Positions 1 through 14,300 of a stretch of DNA of 64,000 nucleotides are shown here, in pieces (the first letter of the stretch is position 1; the number at the start of each line of letters is the position of its first letter). Source of the DNA: Phalacrocorax aristotelis. Taxonomy: Eukaryota > Chordata > Aves > Suliformes > Phalacrocoracidae. A program made the translations under genes and the position numbers. Below the pieces are notes generated by a model, which made no database searches, had not been told where the DNA came from, and saw only the letters and a program-made list of their open reading frames with translations. Location of the stretch: NCBI RefSeq assembly GCF_949628215.1, contig NC_134278.1, forward strand, positions 42,985,191-43,049,190, given 5' to 3'.

Positions 1-3000
1 ATGCTTATTGTTTTAAAGAAAACTGTTTCTGCCTAGAGAATGTAATAGAATGTACCCATCAGCTTTCATAATAATACCAATGGCATAACACATTGTTATT
101 TAATTGAGAATATTTGATATGTTGCATTAAAACCACAAAGCATAATGTAAAAAAGAAAGTATTTTGAAACATAATTATAGCTTTAACCGACATTTGGAAT
201 TTTAAAAATGTGAAATCCAAGCTGATGCAGAACACCCACACACATCTTTTAATATGTATTTTAAGTGGTAAAAAAGGGTTTGTGTAGTGCTTTTTTCCAA
301 TGTTAGTTTCATCCTATTTTATTTACAAAGTTCTTGTTCTAGTTTCCTTTCCATCACTATATGCAGGGGAAAACTCACTTAATAGGTGAAAAATATTTTA
401 ATTATGGTCTGGTAACATTAACAGGAATTTTATGTAGCTTATGTGACTCTCCCATCTAAAGCAGAGTCAGATTTTGTTGCTATAGCCCTAGGCAAAACTG
501 AAAGGAGTGAAGGATGATATGTCGACGAGGCAACCCACATGATCATGTCAGGTGAAACACCATGACATGGAAGTTTGTGCCTGTGTGCCTGGGCAAGGTC
601 AAACAGGAGGAAGGCCAGGAGAGGTGAGAGGGAGTGGAACTCCCATACCTTTGCCTGCTCGTCCCACTCCTTACATGAGGAAATTTATTCCCTCCTTTTC
701 TTTTCCTTCTCTGTTTTACATAACAGCATTGCAGGTAATTAACATCAGTCCATTTAAAATACATTTACTTAGGGTGATACAAATGCTAAGGCAGATCTCA
801 TTTTAGTCTAACTCTTATCAGAATTAATTCTTATTCGGGTTAAGTTTGAGGAACCCATGGAACCTACAGAAGTCATATATATATAAAAGCAGCACAATAT
901 ATATACACAATACACAATATCAACACAAATATCTATCCTTGCTGAAAAAGGTTTTGTGTAGACATCACCTTGTTTCTTACTGTAACGGTTAAGATAAATT
1001 ATGGGATCCAAAAATGGTAATCAATTGTCTGCTCATGATTAGTTTCTCATCGAAGCAATAGATCATAAGTGTCTAACTCTGTTTGCAGGAGGCATTCAAA
1101 TTATGTAGTGAAACTGAGGCCATACTGAATACCAGGGCTACCATGATATCATCAATAATCATTCACACAGTGGTTGGGAATGAAAGGATTGCCAAGAAAA
1201 GTACTTAAGTAAATAGCATTATTTGTTGGCCTGTAAAGTAATCAGATAACTTCTCAGGATTTTTAAGTAATCCGTTAATGTAAGCCATTACTTAACAGTT
1301 ATTTGACTCCATGTATCCATTGCTTAATTTCAGCACGACACTTAAAAGGGCAGGGAGTGCTGTGCTGCCTGGGTGCCAGACATCAGTCATTGTATATTTT
1401 AATCAGTACCTTTTACATGCTAGCACCAGTCATAATGAAGAGTCTCAGTCACCTATCTGCACAGCCACCTTTTAGAAACTACAAATCAGAATGCCATCTT
1501 CGCAGAGCCTTCATACGGTAATATACCCATATACACATGTCCATATGTGCAGGTGCGTGCTTATGTAAGTGCAGTTTTTAAAGCTCTATTTTCATATCTC
1601 TACACTATGGAGAAATGGAGAAGGCATCTAACCTGTATTAAGGAATCTTCCAAGTTTGGGAGGGGAGAAAGAGCAGAAAAGTGAAAACGAAGTGAAAGTG
1701 TACAGTGGAAAGATAAATGTGAAGTGATGAGAATAAGAAAGGATAAAGAGATCAGTCACAGTACATATGACTTACTAGGTTCTCACCAATCCTGAAGCCA
1801 GACTTGCACTTCAATCAGCCTGCATAACTGAAGGAATCACTTCAGACTGATAGCTTTTATTCAGACCAAGCCTGTTCAGAACCTTAGACTCAATAAAATT
1901 ATCTGCCTTGCATCCACATTGTTGTTCACAAGCAGCATTTTGTTGGGAAGCAGCAATGGTTTACAAAAGGCTTTTCTTTTTTCTTAGAATTTTCTTAAGA
2001 TACTTTGCATTCTTTCTTAACAGGCTTCAATATGGAGAGCTAGTAGAGAAGGATTATCATAGTTTAACAAAGTGAAAAACTAATTGAATCATTAACTGGC
2101 CATTCAGATTCAAATGTCTTCCTCTCATTTGCACACTTGTTTATATATCTGCTTTACTCCTGCACATCTCTCTTTAGTTTACCTTGTTTGTAAAACTCCT
2201 TAGATTCTAGCTGTGCTCTATAGAGGTCATGTGAAAATGCACATCAAAATGCAAGTGAACGTCAAGGCTTTCCACGTTATTAGTCGTACATTTTTTTCCA
2301 GTAACACTTTTGCTCTTAGTGATTGCAAACACACAAAAATCTGCTTGAGATTTTACAACCATATTAATTTATGCAATGTTTTGTTTTCTACAGTTCTTAA
2401 CTTTCCTTGAATAATATACATCATTGAACAATAGGTATGATTAAACATGATATGCATAAGTATCAAATAATGATTATGATTTTGCAAATAAAAATGTTCC
2501 CTTTCAGTGTAAATTAAGTTTTTGTTTATCACCTACCATGTAGTAATAAATTACAGGTATTCTCTTTTTATTCCCAATCATCTCTTAACAACAGCAATAA
2601 AAATAAAAATAAATTATATATACAGTTAAGGGCTTTTACTGGTAGAGTTGTAACATGTTTCTGCAAGGAGTTGCCTGCATTTAAGTGTCTGACAACTTTT
2701 GTTTCAAGTTTCAGTTCTCCTGCCTGAATACCTTGTTAAATCTCACACTGTATGCACTCATTTTTAGTGCCTAAACTCCAGTCAACTTTGTGGTATAAGT
2801 CAACACACAGATTAAAGAGTAGGTTCTGAGATCCTTAAATTTGAGATGCAAACTTGTGTAGACTTTTCTCACTCTGGTCAAGTGATATTTTTTATTTGAA
2901 AGTGAAAATAAACTTTGGGTTTTTAGTTTGACCATGGTTGGATGAATTGAATTAACAGATGGTCAAATTTCATGGCCACTATTAACTCCACTTTTATGAA

Positions 3001-4109
3001 ATAATATAATGTACTTATGAGCCATAGGACATGTATCATTTTAGGGTTAGCAGCAAGCATCAGTGTGAGGTGAATGTGTATTTGAACATGCAGACAAAGA
3101 CAGAAACTACAGTAAATTTCCTCTCAGAAATGCAGTGTGATTTTCTTCCAGCAGCAATCAACAATATTAGGAGAACCAAATATTGACGGTATATTTGTAT
3201 TTGCCTATATACAGAATGCATTTATATATCTTTTAAATTTTCCTTTTTAACTTGCTCTGTTATTCCTACATGAAAAAGACGGAAACTATAGATGCAAGAA
3301 GATTGATACCAGAACAGTGCACCCATTCACACATAGGTGTGCATGTTTTAATCCAGTTGACTTATATTTAATTATTTTTGTAACCTTTCTGGTGCATCAA
3401 AGGCAAGCTGTAAGTATAAGTGTTAAAATGCACCATGCACTCAAATTTCATTTAGAAAAAAAAGGAACAAAAATCAGGTGTATTCAAGTAAACTTTCAGT
3501 CTTTTTTAACATAAGAACAACTTTCTGAAAAAAAAAGTCATTAATTTTTAAAAAATAAAACAAGAAATTAATTACGATAGAGAGCTGAGAAAAGGAAAAA
3601 ATACACCCATAATACCCCTCTGAGGCTACTGCAGCCCCCTCAAAATTCACTCCCCTCTGGCCAAACCACCAGGCTCTCTTCAACTCTCTTTACAAACCTG
3701 CTTGAGGGGTGACCAACTTGACAGAGGTTACACCTTGTCTGATGGCTGTCTGCTGCTCCCACCTACCCTTTAGCCTCCTCCACCACCTCTGGCCACCTTC
3801 AGTCCTCCAGAGCTCCTACTGTATTGCTATTTTGTATTACAAGCACCAATATAGAAGGAAAAATCTTGACTTTAGCCAAAATGAATTTTCGTTAAAGATG
3901 AAGGGCGGTTTGATCACTCTTTCATGTGTGATAATCTCCCTTTAACTTAGAACAGGCCAATATTTCGCATGACAAGTGTCACTCATGCAGATGAGGACAG
4001 CTTGGCTGACCTCTCCCTACACTTGCCCAGCTCTATGGGGCAGAGAGTTCCCTCACTTGTGATCTGCAGACCTCAGTCTTGTTTTCAGCATTGAGGCTAT
4101 GCTAGAACA
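1..4109. other. AT-rich non-coding stretch, no gene seen
   Basis: No reading frame here has convincing coding character; all are short and sit in AT-rich sequence full of A and T runs. A somewhat GC-richer patch at about 3595-4100 is pyrimidine-rich on the plus strand but has stops in all frames and no splice-site pair I would trust. I see no repeat family I can name. Confidence 0.6.
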
Positions 4110-4119
4110 GGGGGGGGGG
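4110..4119. repeat. G10 homopolymer
   Basis: Ten consecutive G on the plus strand, followed by TTTG. A short mononucleotide tract of no assigned function, likely length-variable and error-prone in assembly. Confidence 0.9.
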
Positions 4120-4234
4120 TTTGTCAGTAAAATCATTAATTATTCCTGATGGGTCAGCTAAGAATAGCTCTCTCGCCCCCCATCACCTCCTGTCTTCCTC
4201 CCTCTCAGGAGCTGTATCAACTATGTGTCACTTG

Positions 4235-4266
4235 CACACACACACCCCCCCACACCCACACCCACC
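4235..4266. repeat. CA/CCCACA-rich simple repeat
   Basis: Imperfect (CA)n and (CCCACA)n sequence of about 32 bp. Overlapping frames here encode His/Thr/Pro-rich peptides that are artefacts of the repeat. Confidence 0.85.
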
Positions 4267-4590
4267 ATCTCCCTCTCTCATGGTCCCCATGTGGACTCCA
4301 GAGGTTCCCCAATCACAGGCTGAATTTCTTGTTGGTTTAGCAGTACAGGCTGGGTCAGTGTAACATCTATGTGAAAAGGTGTCAAAGCCCAGTCCTTTGT
4401 AAGAATTTGATCCTCAGTATAGACATTACATCCATGGAGAATTTCACATAGTGCACATGTTTTCCAATCATTCCTGGTTTCTGCCGTAAGATAACAACAT
4501 ATTACATAATGGGGATTTTCAGACATTAATATATTACAGACAGGTTCAGATCTATGTAACAGCAAAGAAGTCTAGAAAATCCATACCTAC

Positions 4591-4677
4591 CCATCCGTCC
4601 ATCCATCCGTCCGTCCATCCATCCATCCATCCATCCATCCATCCATCCATCCATCCATCCATCCGTCTATCTGTCTT

Positions 4678-4735
<58 letters not shown>

Positions 4736-4743
4736 CATCCATT
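4591..4743. repeat. Compound tetranucleotide microsatellite (CATC)n-(TCTG)n-(CTAT)n
   Basis: An interrupted CATC/CGTC tract (4591-4664) passes through short TCTG/TCTT units (about 4665-4690) into eleven uninterrupted CTAT units (4691-4734) and ends with two CATC-like units. The gradient CATC to CGTC to TCTG to CTAT shows point mutation of units followed by new expansion. The eleven pure CTAT units are the part most likely to be polymorphic. Confidence 0.95.
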
Positions 4744-7700
4744 TCTGTAAAGCAAATTTCAGTTTTCAAAGAACAAAAGATCAGGTATAATGTCTGTAAT
4801 TTTGACTTAGAGGGATGTTTCTTGCTATTTTTCATTTAATATTTTTTAAGCAGAACTCAAGATCTGTTAAATATATCATAATAGATAAGAAATAAAAAGT
4901 CAGTTTTTATTTCATGGGCTAATGAATATGATATGACTGGCAGTTAATAGGTTCTTATCAACTAATTATATGGGATTTTGAAATTGCTTCTAAAAGTCAT
5001 CAGTATCAGCAGTAGGCATCTACTTTAACATGAGAAAAATGGCCTTTTCCCAGTGAACAATTAATACTAAAACAAAATTAAAAGTTTGTGAAGTCTGTAA
5101 CAGTTTATTCATAATGATGTTTAGAAAAGTCGTCGTCACTTGATAACCTACAAGGTTTACATTTGTTTTGTGCTTTTATATGTTATTAAGATGAAGTCTT
5201 GCTGGCTTTTATATATTGTTGGTTTTTAAATCCTCACATAGCACTTAGAGTAGAAAAAGAAATTTTAAAGGGGAAATAACCTACATGTTAGTTTGAGACT
5301 GACAGCAGAGCAAGTGGGAATTATGTCTGTGCCAATGCAAGCAGTTGCATGTAATTTGTAAGTTACCTGTCCTCTCCATGCTTCAGAGGTGTTTTCAGGG
5401 CAATATATAATTGTTTGGCTTGATTCTCACTCACTACATTTTGTGCTTGAGGCAGGGTAAGGGCAGAGAATTTGGGAAGTGGCAAAGAGTAATAGTCCAT
5501 TTCATCTGAGTTTCACTTCCTTGCAGCAACTTCCACATTTCCAGTTAAAAACATAAGAGGTGAAAGCAAATAAATTAAGAAATAAAAGTTTCCAAGGAAA
5601 TCAGATTTTTTTTTTTTAACTCCAGATGTCCTTAAGTCAAAACCCCCTTTTTCATTACAGACCAGCTTAAAGGGATAAAATAATATTAATTTTTTAAAAA
5701 TCATCCCAACTGGACAAATTGGGTGTAACCAACATGATAAATGTTTTTTACTTTCCCTTTAACATAGCTGTCACAATAGGAAAAAAAATTGAATTCTCTT
5801 TGCATCATCTGAGTAGACATCTGTTGCACAGACTCTGAAGTCAAAGAATTTCAAAGGGTTTATTCGCATGCTAAATTTTCCTTTTTCCTAGAAAGTCCAG
5901 GAACTGTAAAAGATGGCAAAATTATTTTAAAAGAGCCATTAAAAAAAAATTCCTAAAAATAATTTGCCATTTGTCATGTTACTACACCAATACGTTAAAA
6001 TGACTGTCTATGAATCTTCTACACACTGTTCTGAGAGGAAAAAAAATTATTTAGATCATTTTTATTACCATCATCTAAACCACAATAACACCTTGAATAG
6101 CATCAAACCATTCTTCCTAACTGCATGCAAACAAATAACAAGGAAATTCTCCCTGCCACAAAGAACTTGCAATCTCATTATAAGGCGATAGACAACAGAT
6201 GGATGTAACAAACAGATGGAGGAAGAATAAGGTAGCAATGAGATGATCATAATCAGCATGATAAGCAGTGATGCATACCAGCAAACTGGCTGCCTAGCTA
6301 TTATCTATGTGTGTGTGCATGCATGTAAAGTCAACAGAAATACCATTTGCATGATACTAACTAATTCAGAACGCCTGATATTATCAGTTTAGAACAACAA
6401 GGAATGCAAACTCAGGCAGTGAGACCTTGATGACCCTCAGGTAACACTGGGAAAAGATATTAGAGATGCCTGATGATACTAGCCGCTGAAAGGGTGGAAA
6501 GGAATTTTAGTCAGTAACTGGTTTGCTGAACTTTTGCAAAGTGCTCATTTCCACGTTACTGGGAATTACAAGGCGAGGAATGGAGTTCGGGTTAGGAAGA
6601 CTTGTCCTTCTAGGTTCTGTGTTTTTTTTCTTTTTAAATCGAAGTGAAGAAAATGGGTACTAGAGATAGCTAAAAGTGTCTTGGATAGGAGATGCGCTAT
6701 GTAATGAGGCACAGTCTGAAAGACTTTATTGCTAAACATCTGAGGCTATTTTGTTTGTTTTTAAAACAGAATTTTGAACAGATTATTCTACTCATAATGG
6801 CAGAATTATTTTGGAAGACACTGGAATAGCCTTGGGAAGTATTCGATCCACATTTTCTCAAAAAAAAAAATCTGAAATGTCTTCTAACGTTTAAGACCTG
6901 AGCTTCCACAAATATTCAGATAGCAAACAGTAGTGGAGAAATAAGGTTGTATTTCATTCTCTTTTTTTGTTGCAAAGGGAGATGTCTAAAGGTGAAAACA
7001 TAAATTTAAATGTAAATGTATATTTAAATTTAAATGAAGCAGATAATTCTGCATACTCATTTGATTTCTGTGTGTTAGACACAAATAACGTCAGGAACAG
7101 TGAGCTGCAACCACCTCTGGCCTCATGACAGTTTTACTATCACAGGATGGCTGAGCTTCAAGAAATGTTATGAAAATGGCAAAGTTCTTGCAAACTGCAG
7201 CACATATTTTTGTAATTAATTAAACAGTGAAAAACTACATTTAAAGTGCACTACAGAGATTATTTGCAAAAGATGTCCCATGCTGAAGTAGTCTATACTC
7301 TTCCCAGTGAGTCATTCAAGGAGTGACTTGAAGGGTCTTAATTTTACCTTTTTAAAAAATTCCAATATAAACATTAACAATATGCAATAATGTGGATTTG
7401 AAACAGATCTTCTGGTGACAAAAATATGGCATTTGCATTTCCAAGATGGGTGGCAATGAATAGAAGGGCGACCTATAATTTTTCACACAGTTTTAATTCT
7501 GACTGCTTAAACAAGTTTATTTTTCTCATGGGTACTTTAGGACTCTGAGTGTAATGTTGTTGAAATTCATTCCTTTTCTTAAATTAAGCCAGGGTTTTCA
7601 TTTAAAATAAAAAGACTATGAGGGAATGGATTTCTAATCCCTTCCAAACAAATTAAAACTAAACTTTTCAAATGGATTGTTATTAATATTCTGTTATTAA

Positions 7701-10700
7701 TGTATTTTGTTGCTGGAAATATTGTATTTTTTCCTAAGATCCTTTATTCAAAAGTTATAACTTTTTCTACATTGTACTTCATTTTACCTGTAGATATAGG
7801 TATAACTTTGATTTTAATAGCCATAACTGCAAAGAAATAATTACTTTCAAACAAAGGGATTCTTTAAAGATGTGTCACTTTAATAAAGTCTTCACAGATT
7901 AACATGATGGGGACATGTGAACACCTACTAAAAGCACAAAGGTATTAAGAAAGCTTTCTGAAAAAATAAAAAGTACATAGTTTCTTCCTTTACACATGCA
8001 AATGAAAGTAACTCAGTCATCCTGCCACTTTTATTTGACTTCACTGAATTAAATAGATAATTATGCATACCCTAGCAGCCACTGATCTGAAGGATGGCAA
8101 GCTGGAAATTGCAAAAGGTGGCCCAGACCTACCTGAACGCTGTGGATGGTTCTTTGCCTATGTCAGAATTGTATCCATTGGAGTCTTCTGAAAATGTCCA
8201 TAGCACTTCTTAGACATGTAGGTTAATTAAGCAGGTTCTTTAATGAAGCTTTCAGTTTCTTGCCTGATACATTTGTTAGATTATTATGCTTGATGGCTTT
8301 GAGATCCAGATGTCAGTCATTATTCAGGTGAAGTGAAAAGATCATTAAAAGTATTAAAAGTTAAGAAGATGTTAACGTCAAAATTTTGTAATGTTCATGC
8401 AATTTCACTAAAATGAAAATTACCTTATATTTTTATGTAGTTGTATCCAAAGTAATAGGCTATATTAGAAAACAGCAGCTTGTCTTTTATTTGGAAAAAA
8501 TAAAACATTTCTACTACTTCATTGCTTTGAAATTTTGCTTTCCATGTTTTCAATATTTATGTCCTTTTATAACAGTAAATATTTATGACTTCCAGAAATG
8601 CTCTTGTGCCCTAAGCCCAGAGGAAATAATCTAAGAACTAATAAAAAAAAAAACCCTATAAACAGGAAAAGTAGATAAATTAATAACAGTAAGGATCAAA
8701 AAATATATTAGAAAGACAGGGACAGGAACATTCCTGAATATTCAGTTTTATAGAAATATTGTACAAGAGACTATTGTAAGATGCAGCTCTTGAATTCCAG
8801 CTGCTGCTAGGGTTTGAATATGCATTGCCGAAACAGATGATTGCCTTCTCTATGAAGGGGATACAATGCTATAAAGCATTCCAGCATTTCCAGGTTATGT
8901 TGAAAGAGGAAGAGTATTTTTAAGTTGAAGCAGTATACCTTTCTACTGTTCAAGGATGTTGTAAGAAGTAGTGGGTTTTTCACCTTTCTCTACCTATCTA
9001 GTTCATGCCACCAGACAAAAAAAATCCCAAGTTATTCCATATCAAGGAACTGAAGTGGAAAGGAACAGTGTCTTTGCTCACGTCTCTGGCATATCTTCAT
9101 GGATGAAGTTCTTAGATTCATTTCCTTGTGATTCTGCTGGGAGACCGAGTAGAATCATGAATGCCCTTTAGCAAGCAATTCACATCCTCTCTGAAGTTAT
9201 TCAGCCATAGATCCTTCATAGCTTTGCTTGTCAGATATTTCTTGTGCTAAATTTCATAAATTAAAATATTTCATTGATTATTTCCATTATTCACAAAAGT
9301 CTAATAGCTGTCGCAGTTAATTCAAACTTGACTTTGTTTCATGTCTCTTGAAGATTTCTCTTTTGTATATCTAAAGAAAGAGAAGAGATAGAATGTCATG
9401 AGAAAGTTAAGACTTTCTTATGTTTTCTCTTCCACATTTTAAAACTTATTTTACAGGGTACTGATATTTTAAAAACTCATCAGCTTTAACCAGCACAAAT
9501 TAACTCAGTCGGAAATATTTGGTAGCTTACAGTTTTGCTGACTACGTTGCTTATATGTCATGTTTCTGACTGTTTGATATAAATCTGATAAAATCAGATA
9601 AGCTAACGAGTCTATTAATTACCATGGCTAACATACTGAAAAGAAGAAAAAGTACCAAATGAAAGGGAACAATTGTAGATACTCAAACATCAATGAAAAA
9701 TGAAAATTGTCTTGCAATATTCCACCAGGGATACAAGGGTTTGTTTTGTTTTTGCATTCCAAAGACATCACTAAAACTGCTGTGAAATATTAATCTGATG
9801 AACATTTGGTTTAGTGACACAAGCCACAGCTATTGTAGAGTTAGGACATTAAGATGATAAACTATTTCATGGACACTTAAAATGGAAGCTAGAACAACAG
9901 TTTTGAGTGCTGTATATTTAGTTATGATTTCCCTCTCCATCTTTTTATTGTTCCTAATGACATACATGCAGCCTATTGGTATTCCACAGCGATATCAGAT
10001 AAATTATTTTCCTTTCTCTCTATTTTTTAAATTTGAAAGGATTTTACTTATTTCAGACTACTTTGAAATATAAATCTAATTTGCCTCTTCTAAGCAAGTA
10101 GCATCATTTATTTTCATTTGTTATTGTCTGTCAACAATAAACATATTATTATAATAAAAAATGGAAGAACAGATACACAAACAGCAAAGCATATCCCTTC
10201 CGTTCTCCGATTAAGATTGACACCTTAAAAAGACACTGGGACAGTGCTGAGAGTCATGACATCTAACAGTTAAGTATTTAAAAATCTTAACACCAAGTTA
10301 GGCTCTCAAGCTGCCTATAGACTGTAGGACTGTTGCTAGGTACCTAAGAATGAAACGTACAGCTGATGATATGTCAAGCAGAGAAATGACCAGGTGAGAC
10401 AATAAGGTCACATCTGTAACTCTGACTTTGTTGGACTCTCCTCTAGCTGTAGCCTTCAGTAAGATACCCATGGGAAACTGAAAATCCCATCTGAAAATCC
10501 CTTCTGAAAATGCAGATGTCTTCTCAGCTTAGACACTTAAATCGTGCCACTGAGCAGAGTTCACCAACACTTACTTTTTATGGAAAAATAATATGAGAAA
10601 AAGTGAGTGGCTGAGAGACTACTACTGCCTGATAGGTGAATACAGAGAACTGTGACAACAGGTAGTTGAAATATTACATGCCACTTGACTCGAGGATACG

Positions 10701-10949
10701 TGATCAGCTGCAGAAGGACGAGTCAGTATATGCTACCTAGCTCACCATACCCTGTGCTCTGCCTGCTAAAGCTCTCTAGCCAAGAAAGAAAGGGTCACAG
10801 GAGACAGCGAGAAGGGCATAGCTCTACATCCACCATAACCAGGACTTTCACATCAGAGACGGGACACATCTCAAATCTGTCAGAAATGCTCCTTCACCAA
10901 AGAAACCTGGGCCTAAAAAACCCTCATACTTGTGCATGCATTGGGCTGC
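4744..10949. other. AT-rich non-coding stretch, no gene seen
   Basis: About 6.2 kb without a credible coding frame. Small features: an 11-bp inverted repeat of TAAATTTAAAT at 7001-7011 and 7022-7032, and a homeodomain/POU-like cluster ATAATTATGCATA near 8058-8070. No LINE, LTR or SINE end is recognisable. Confidence 0.55.
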
Positions 10950-11340
10950 AGATATTGCAAGGCAGGGGCACTAATGGGACTGACTGTCCCTGCCCAGCCC
11001 CTCTTAAGGGTGCCCCCCACCCTGCCCATGGCCCAGGACGCCATGTCAGCCACCCTGGTCTGTCAGCTCTTGCCCCAGCAGTGCCATAGAAGGGCTGGTC
11101 TCCAGCTCCCCACAGCCCTGCCCTGCCTGGCTGTGGACCCTATTGAGCCAGGCCCATCTGCAGGCCCATGTCTTAGCCCAGCCTCGACCCACCCCCCTCC
11201 CGAAGGAGGTGCTGGTGACCATGGCTGTGGCTGCTCCAGTGCCCTCAGCTGCCCTGCTCCGGGATGGAGTGGTGGCAGAGCAGCATGCCAGCTGCCAGTC
11301 AGATACACAGAGCTCCTACACTGACATAGGGCTTCCTCCT
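10950..11340. other. GC-rich, CpG-depleted block of unknown origin
   Basis: About 390 bp that is clearly GC-rich (roughly 60 percent by eye) inside an AT-rich landscape, with many CTGCC/GCCC/CCAGC words. By hand I count only four CpG dinucleotides, far below expectation for this composition, which argues against an unmethylated CpG-island promoter. Several frames on both strands stay open here, as expected from low TAA/TGA/TAG frequency in GC-rich sequence; none shows a recognised domain. It could be an old repeat, a retroposed fragment or a relic exon. Confidence 0.6.
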
Positions 11341-11341
11341 C

Positions 11342-14300
11342 TGGTCTTCCCCTTTTGGTAAATTTGACTATGGCTGTTGTGTTTTGTATTGATGCAGTGC
11401 ATCACTCCAGGTAGCCCAGGGAGTGTGGTAGGCTCAAGGCTGAAAAGCTTGTAGTTCTCAGGTGGCTTAAGCAGCTGGTGAGCACCTAGATACTCACATC
11501 AGATAAGAGGCGAATGCTTTGGGGACTGATTTGTAGCAGAATCTTAAGTGCCTAAGCAATTTGTGAGGTGAAAATATGCTCCCTGAACAGGATAAGTGTT
11601 GGTTTTACAGGCTTAGAGATCTAAATCTTGTTTCAGATCTTGTCCTCAGTTCATACCTTTAAAACGCTAAATGCTCTGTATTCAGGATAGCTTGTTCTTC
11701 AAGAGGCACATCACTGCCAACAACACTAATCCTCATGTCCAGACAAAAATCTCCAAAGAGACAACTCTCCTTTCATAGAGAAACATAACTTTAACAGAGC
11801 TGATCATGTTAATTACTGTAATTATTCTTCAGAAGAATTTTACCAGAACAACTTCCCATGGGAAAGGAAACCCACTTCTTCAACATTCTCTATCTTAAAA
11901 TAAATACACATAGCGATAATATACTTAAGAAACGGGAAAAATGTTTTTGAGAGGCAGATGACAAAACAAAGGTGATTTCTAACTTAATGCACTTACAGAG
12001 GTTTCTCAGATATTGTACTAAGTCTGCATAACTGTCTAAGTAGGATACAACAGCTCTAATGACTTACCTGCACTGAACAGTGATCTGAATGAAGTGTGTC
12101 TGGTAAATGTATTTGTATATAGTCAGGTGTAAGGATAATTTGCTAGATTTACTAGATGAGACTGACAAATTGGTGGAGTTAGAGGACGTTTGGTAACCTT
12201 TCAGAAAGTTAATTGTTTCAGCAACTACTGAATCCTGCGGATGCCTTTGGAAAGTTGGTAGACCCTAGGATCATTTCGGGTGTGAATAAGAGGATGGGAC
12301 TTAGTCAAATCCAGGTGACAAGCGAACAGAAGCCTGTCAAAGCAGTGGTACAAGGCATAGAAATGTCAAGAATGGAGTAAAGGAAGGAAAAAACTTCTGC
12401 AGGGTTTATTCCTTGGAATATGATCCAAACTGTTATAGGAAATGAAACTTCAAGCCTTTCAGTACTTGTTTATTGCTGTTATTGGTGACAGCAATAGGAA
12501 GGAGCAGAAGAATCAATAAAGGAAAACTTTATTAGCTGAGACATTTTTTTATTTTAAAGATGTGAAGATATATTTTAAAAAAGGATTCTCTTTCATATAC
12601 ACTCCAGGTAGTTTATAACTTTGCTGAAGAAAAAAGCTTTCCTTCAGAGAATCTTTCCTTAGACATAACCATGCCTTCTCTGTCACGTTTTTAGAGACAG
12701 CCTCAGCAACAGAAATGTTTACTTCTGAACCTCCTAACATATTCCTCACCTTTATTTAAAACAAACAAACAAGCGAAAAACCCCACCAGGAGCTGAAATT
12801 CTTAAGCAACACACAAGGATTTTTTAATAGTAATAACCTCATGTGTAAATGCAGACTAGCATGCAAAAAGCCCATTAAGAAGCTGAGCGCTAAGAAGATT
12901 TGTGATTGACTCCATTTACCCCTGAAGGATAGATGATTCTCCACAGAATACATTGAACCCTTCCAGGCTCCAGAATCTCATTCAGCGGTCTTAAACATGT
13001 CTGTCTGGAAGTTCCTTCCCACCAATATAACTTAGGAGCTGAGGGGGAAAAGGCAAGGCATCTTTGTCTAAGTCTTCAATGCACTTAGACTTACCACAAT
13101 TATTTTCCTATTTAGTTTGTTCAGTTGTTGGATAACTCAGTAGGTAAAGCCAAGGATTAAAAGGCAAGAAAGAAAATAAGAGGTGGTCTGAGATAGGCTG
13201 AGCTGTAGTCTAAACAAGGAGAGAGTGACTGTGCATTATCTTCATGTGAATGGAGATTCTTGGGATAATGCTTATGGCTCTTAACTGAAAAAAAAAAAAA
13301 AAAAGACTTTACCAATAGCCACACATTGTCCTGCTTTTGTCAAGACTGAAATAAGAGAAGACGGGCTTTTCAGGTCCAGTCAGTGAGGATGGCAGGGTGG
13401 AATGCAGTTGGATTCCAGCTGAGTGTTTGATGTCTTCATTTTTGAGGCCTCTTCTGAAAAAGAGCTGGCAGGAAAGTGTGGCCTTACATAGAAAAAGGGC
13501 AAGTCCTGGAGCAAGTTGCTTCCCTAGTAATGAGTAGACATCCAATTCTATTATAATAATGTGCTTTCATTGCCACAGTGGAGCTAATAGAGTTGTGGTG
13601 ACTTCACACCTGCTGCAGCCTGGGGGAAAAAAAAAGTCACCATGAAATCTCCCAGAAGGTTACTGCTGTCTACGGGCAAGAGTGCAAGTGACAGATAAAG
13701 TGTCTGACAATGACATATTGCTTTAGGACTGCAGTGAAATGACTAGAATGTTGTAGTATAATCTCCAACTTCCCTGCCTCTGAAAAATAAGAAAAAGGCA
13801 AAGAACTGATGCATACAATTAAATGTTAGCATTTCTTTTCCTGATTATCTGTGGAAGCACTAGTACTCCATCTGAGAAGTTTAACTGAGATTTAAACTCC
13901 TCAAGACCATGTATGCCTATTCAGTTCCATACCTGCTTTTACTACAATTAGAAAAGAATTGTTACAGTCTTATAGTTTACATTCACTTTCAAATGACAAT
14001 TTGTTTTAACAAATGTCAAGATCAACAGAAATTTTTCCAATGTCACAGGACTGCATTATTGTTTTTCTCCAGATTCCACTGATAAACATGAGTTTGGCTT
14101 TCTTAAACAGGAAGATGCCATCTTTTTGACAGATACAATATGTAGTTATGTCACAGCATTATGATAAACCTTATAGGGAAGGCACAGCAGGGTCAGAGAG
14201 TTTCTACATTCCCAGCACAGTTTCCATGAAAGGAATGTTTACATGACCCGCAGCACAAAGTTTAAATATATGCAGCAGTTTTGCTGTTAACTCCTTGAAC

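Noticed and set aside
4121..4363. Small His/Pro-rich protein
   Set aside because: The frame runs through the CA/CCCACA simple repeat.
10950..11340. CpG-island promoter
   Set aside because: CpG is strongly depleted (four by hand count).
10685..11361. Overlapping 130-codon open frames as a protein-coding gene
   Set aside because: They coincide with the GC-rich block where stops are rare, several frames are open on both strands, and no domain is visible.
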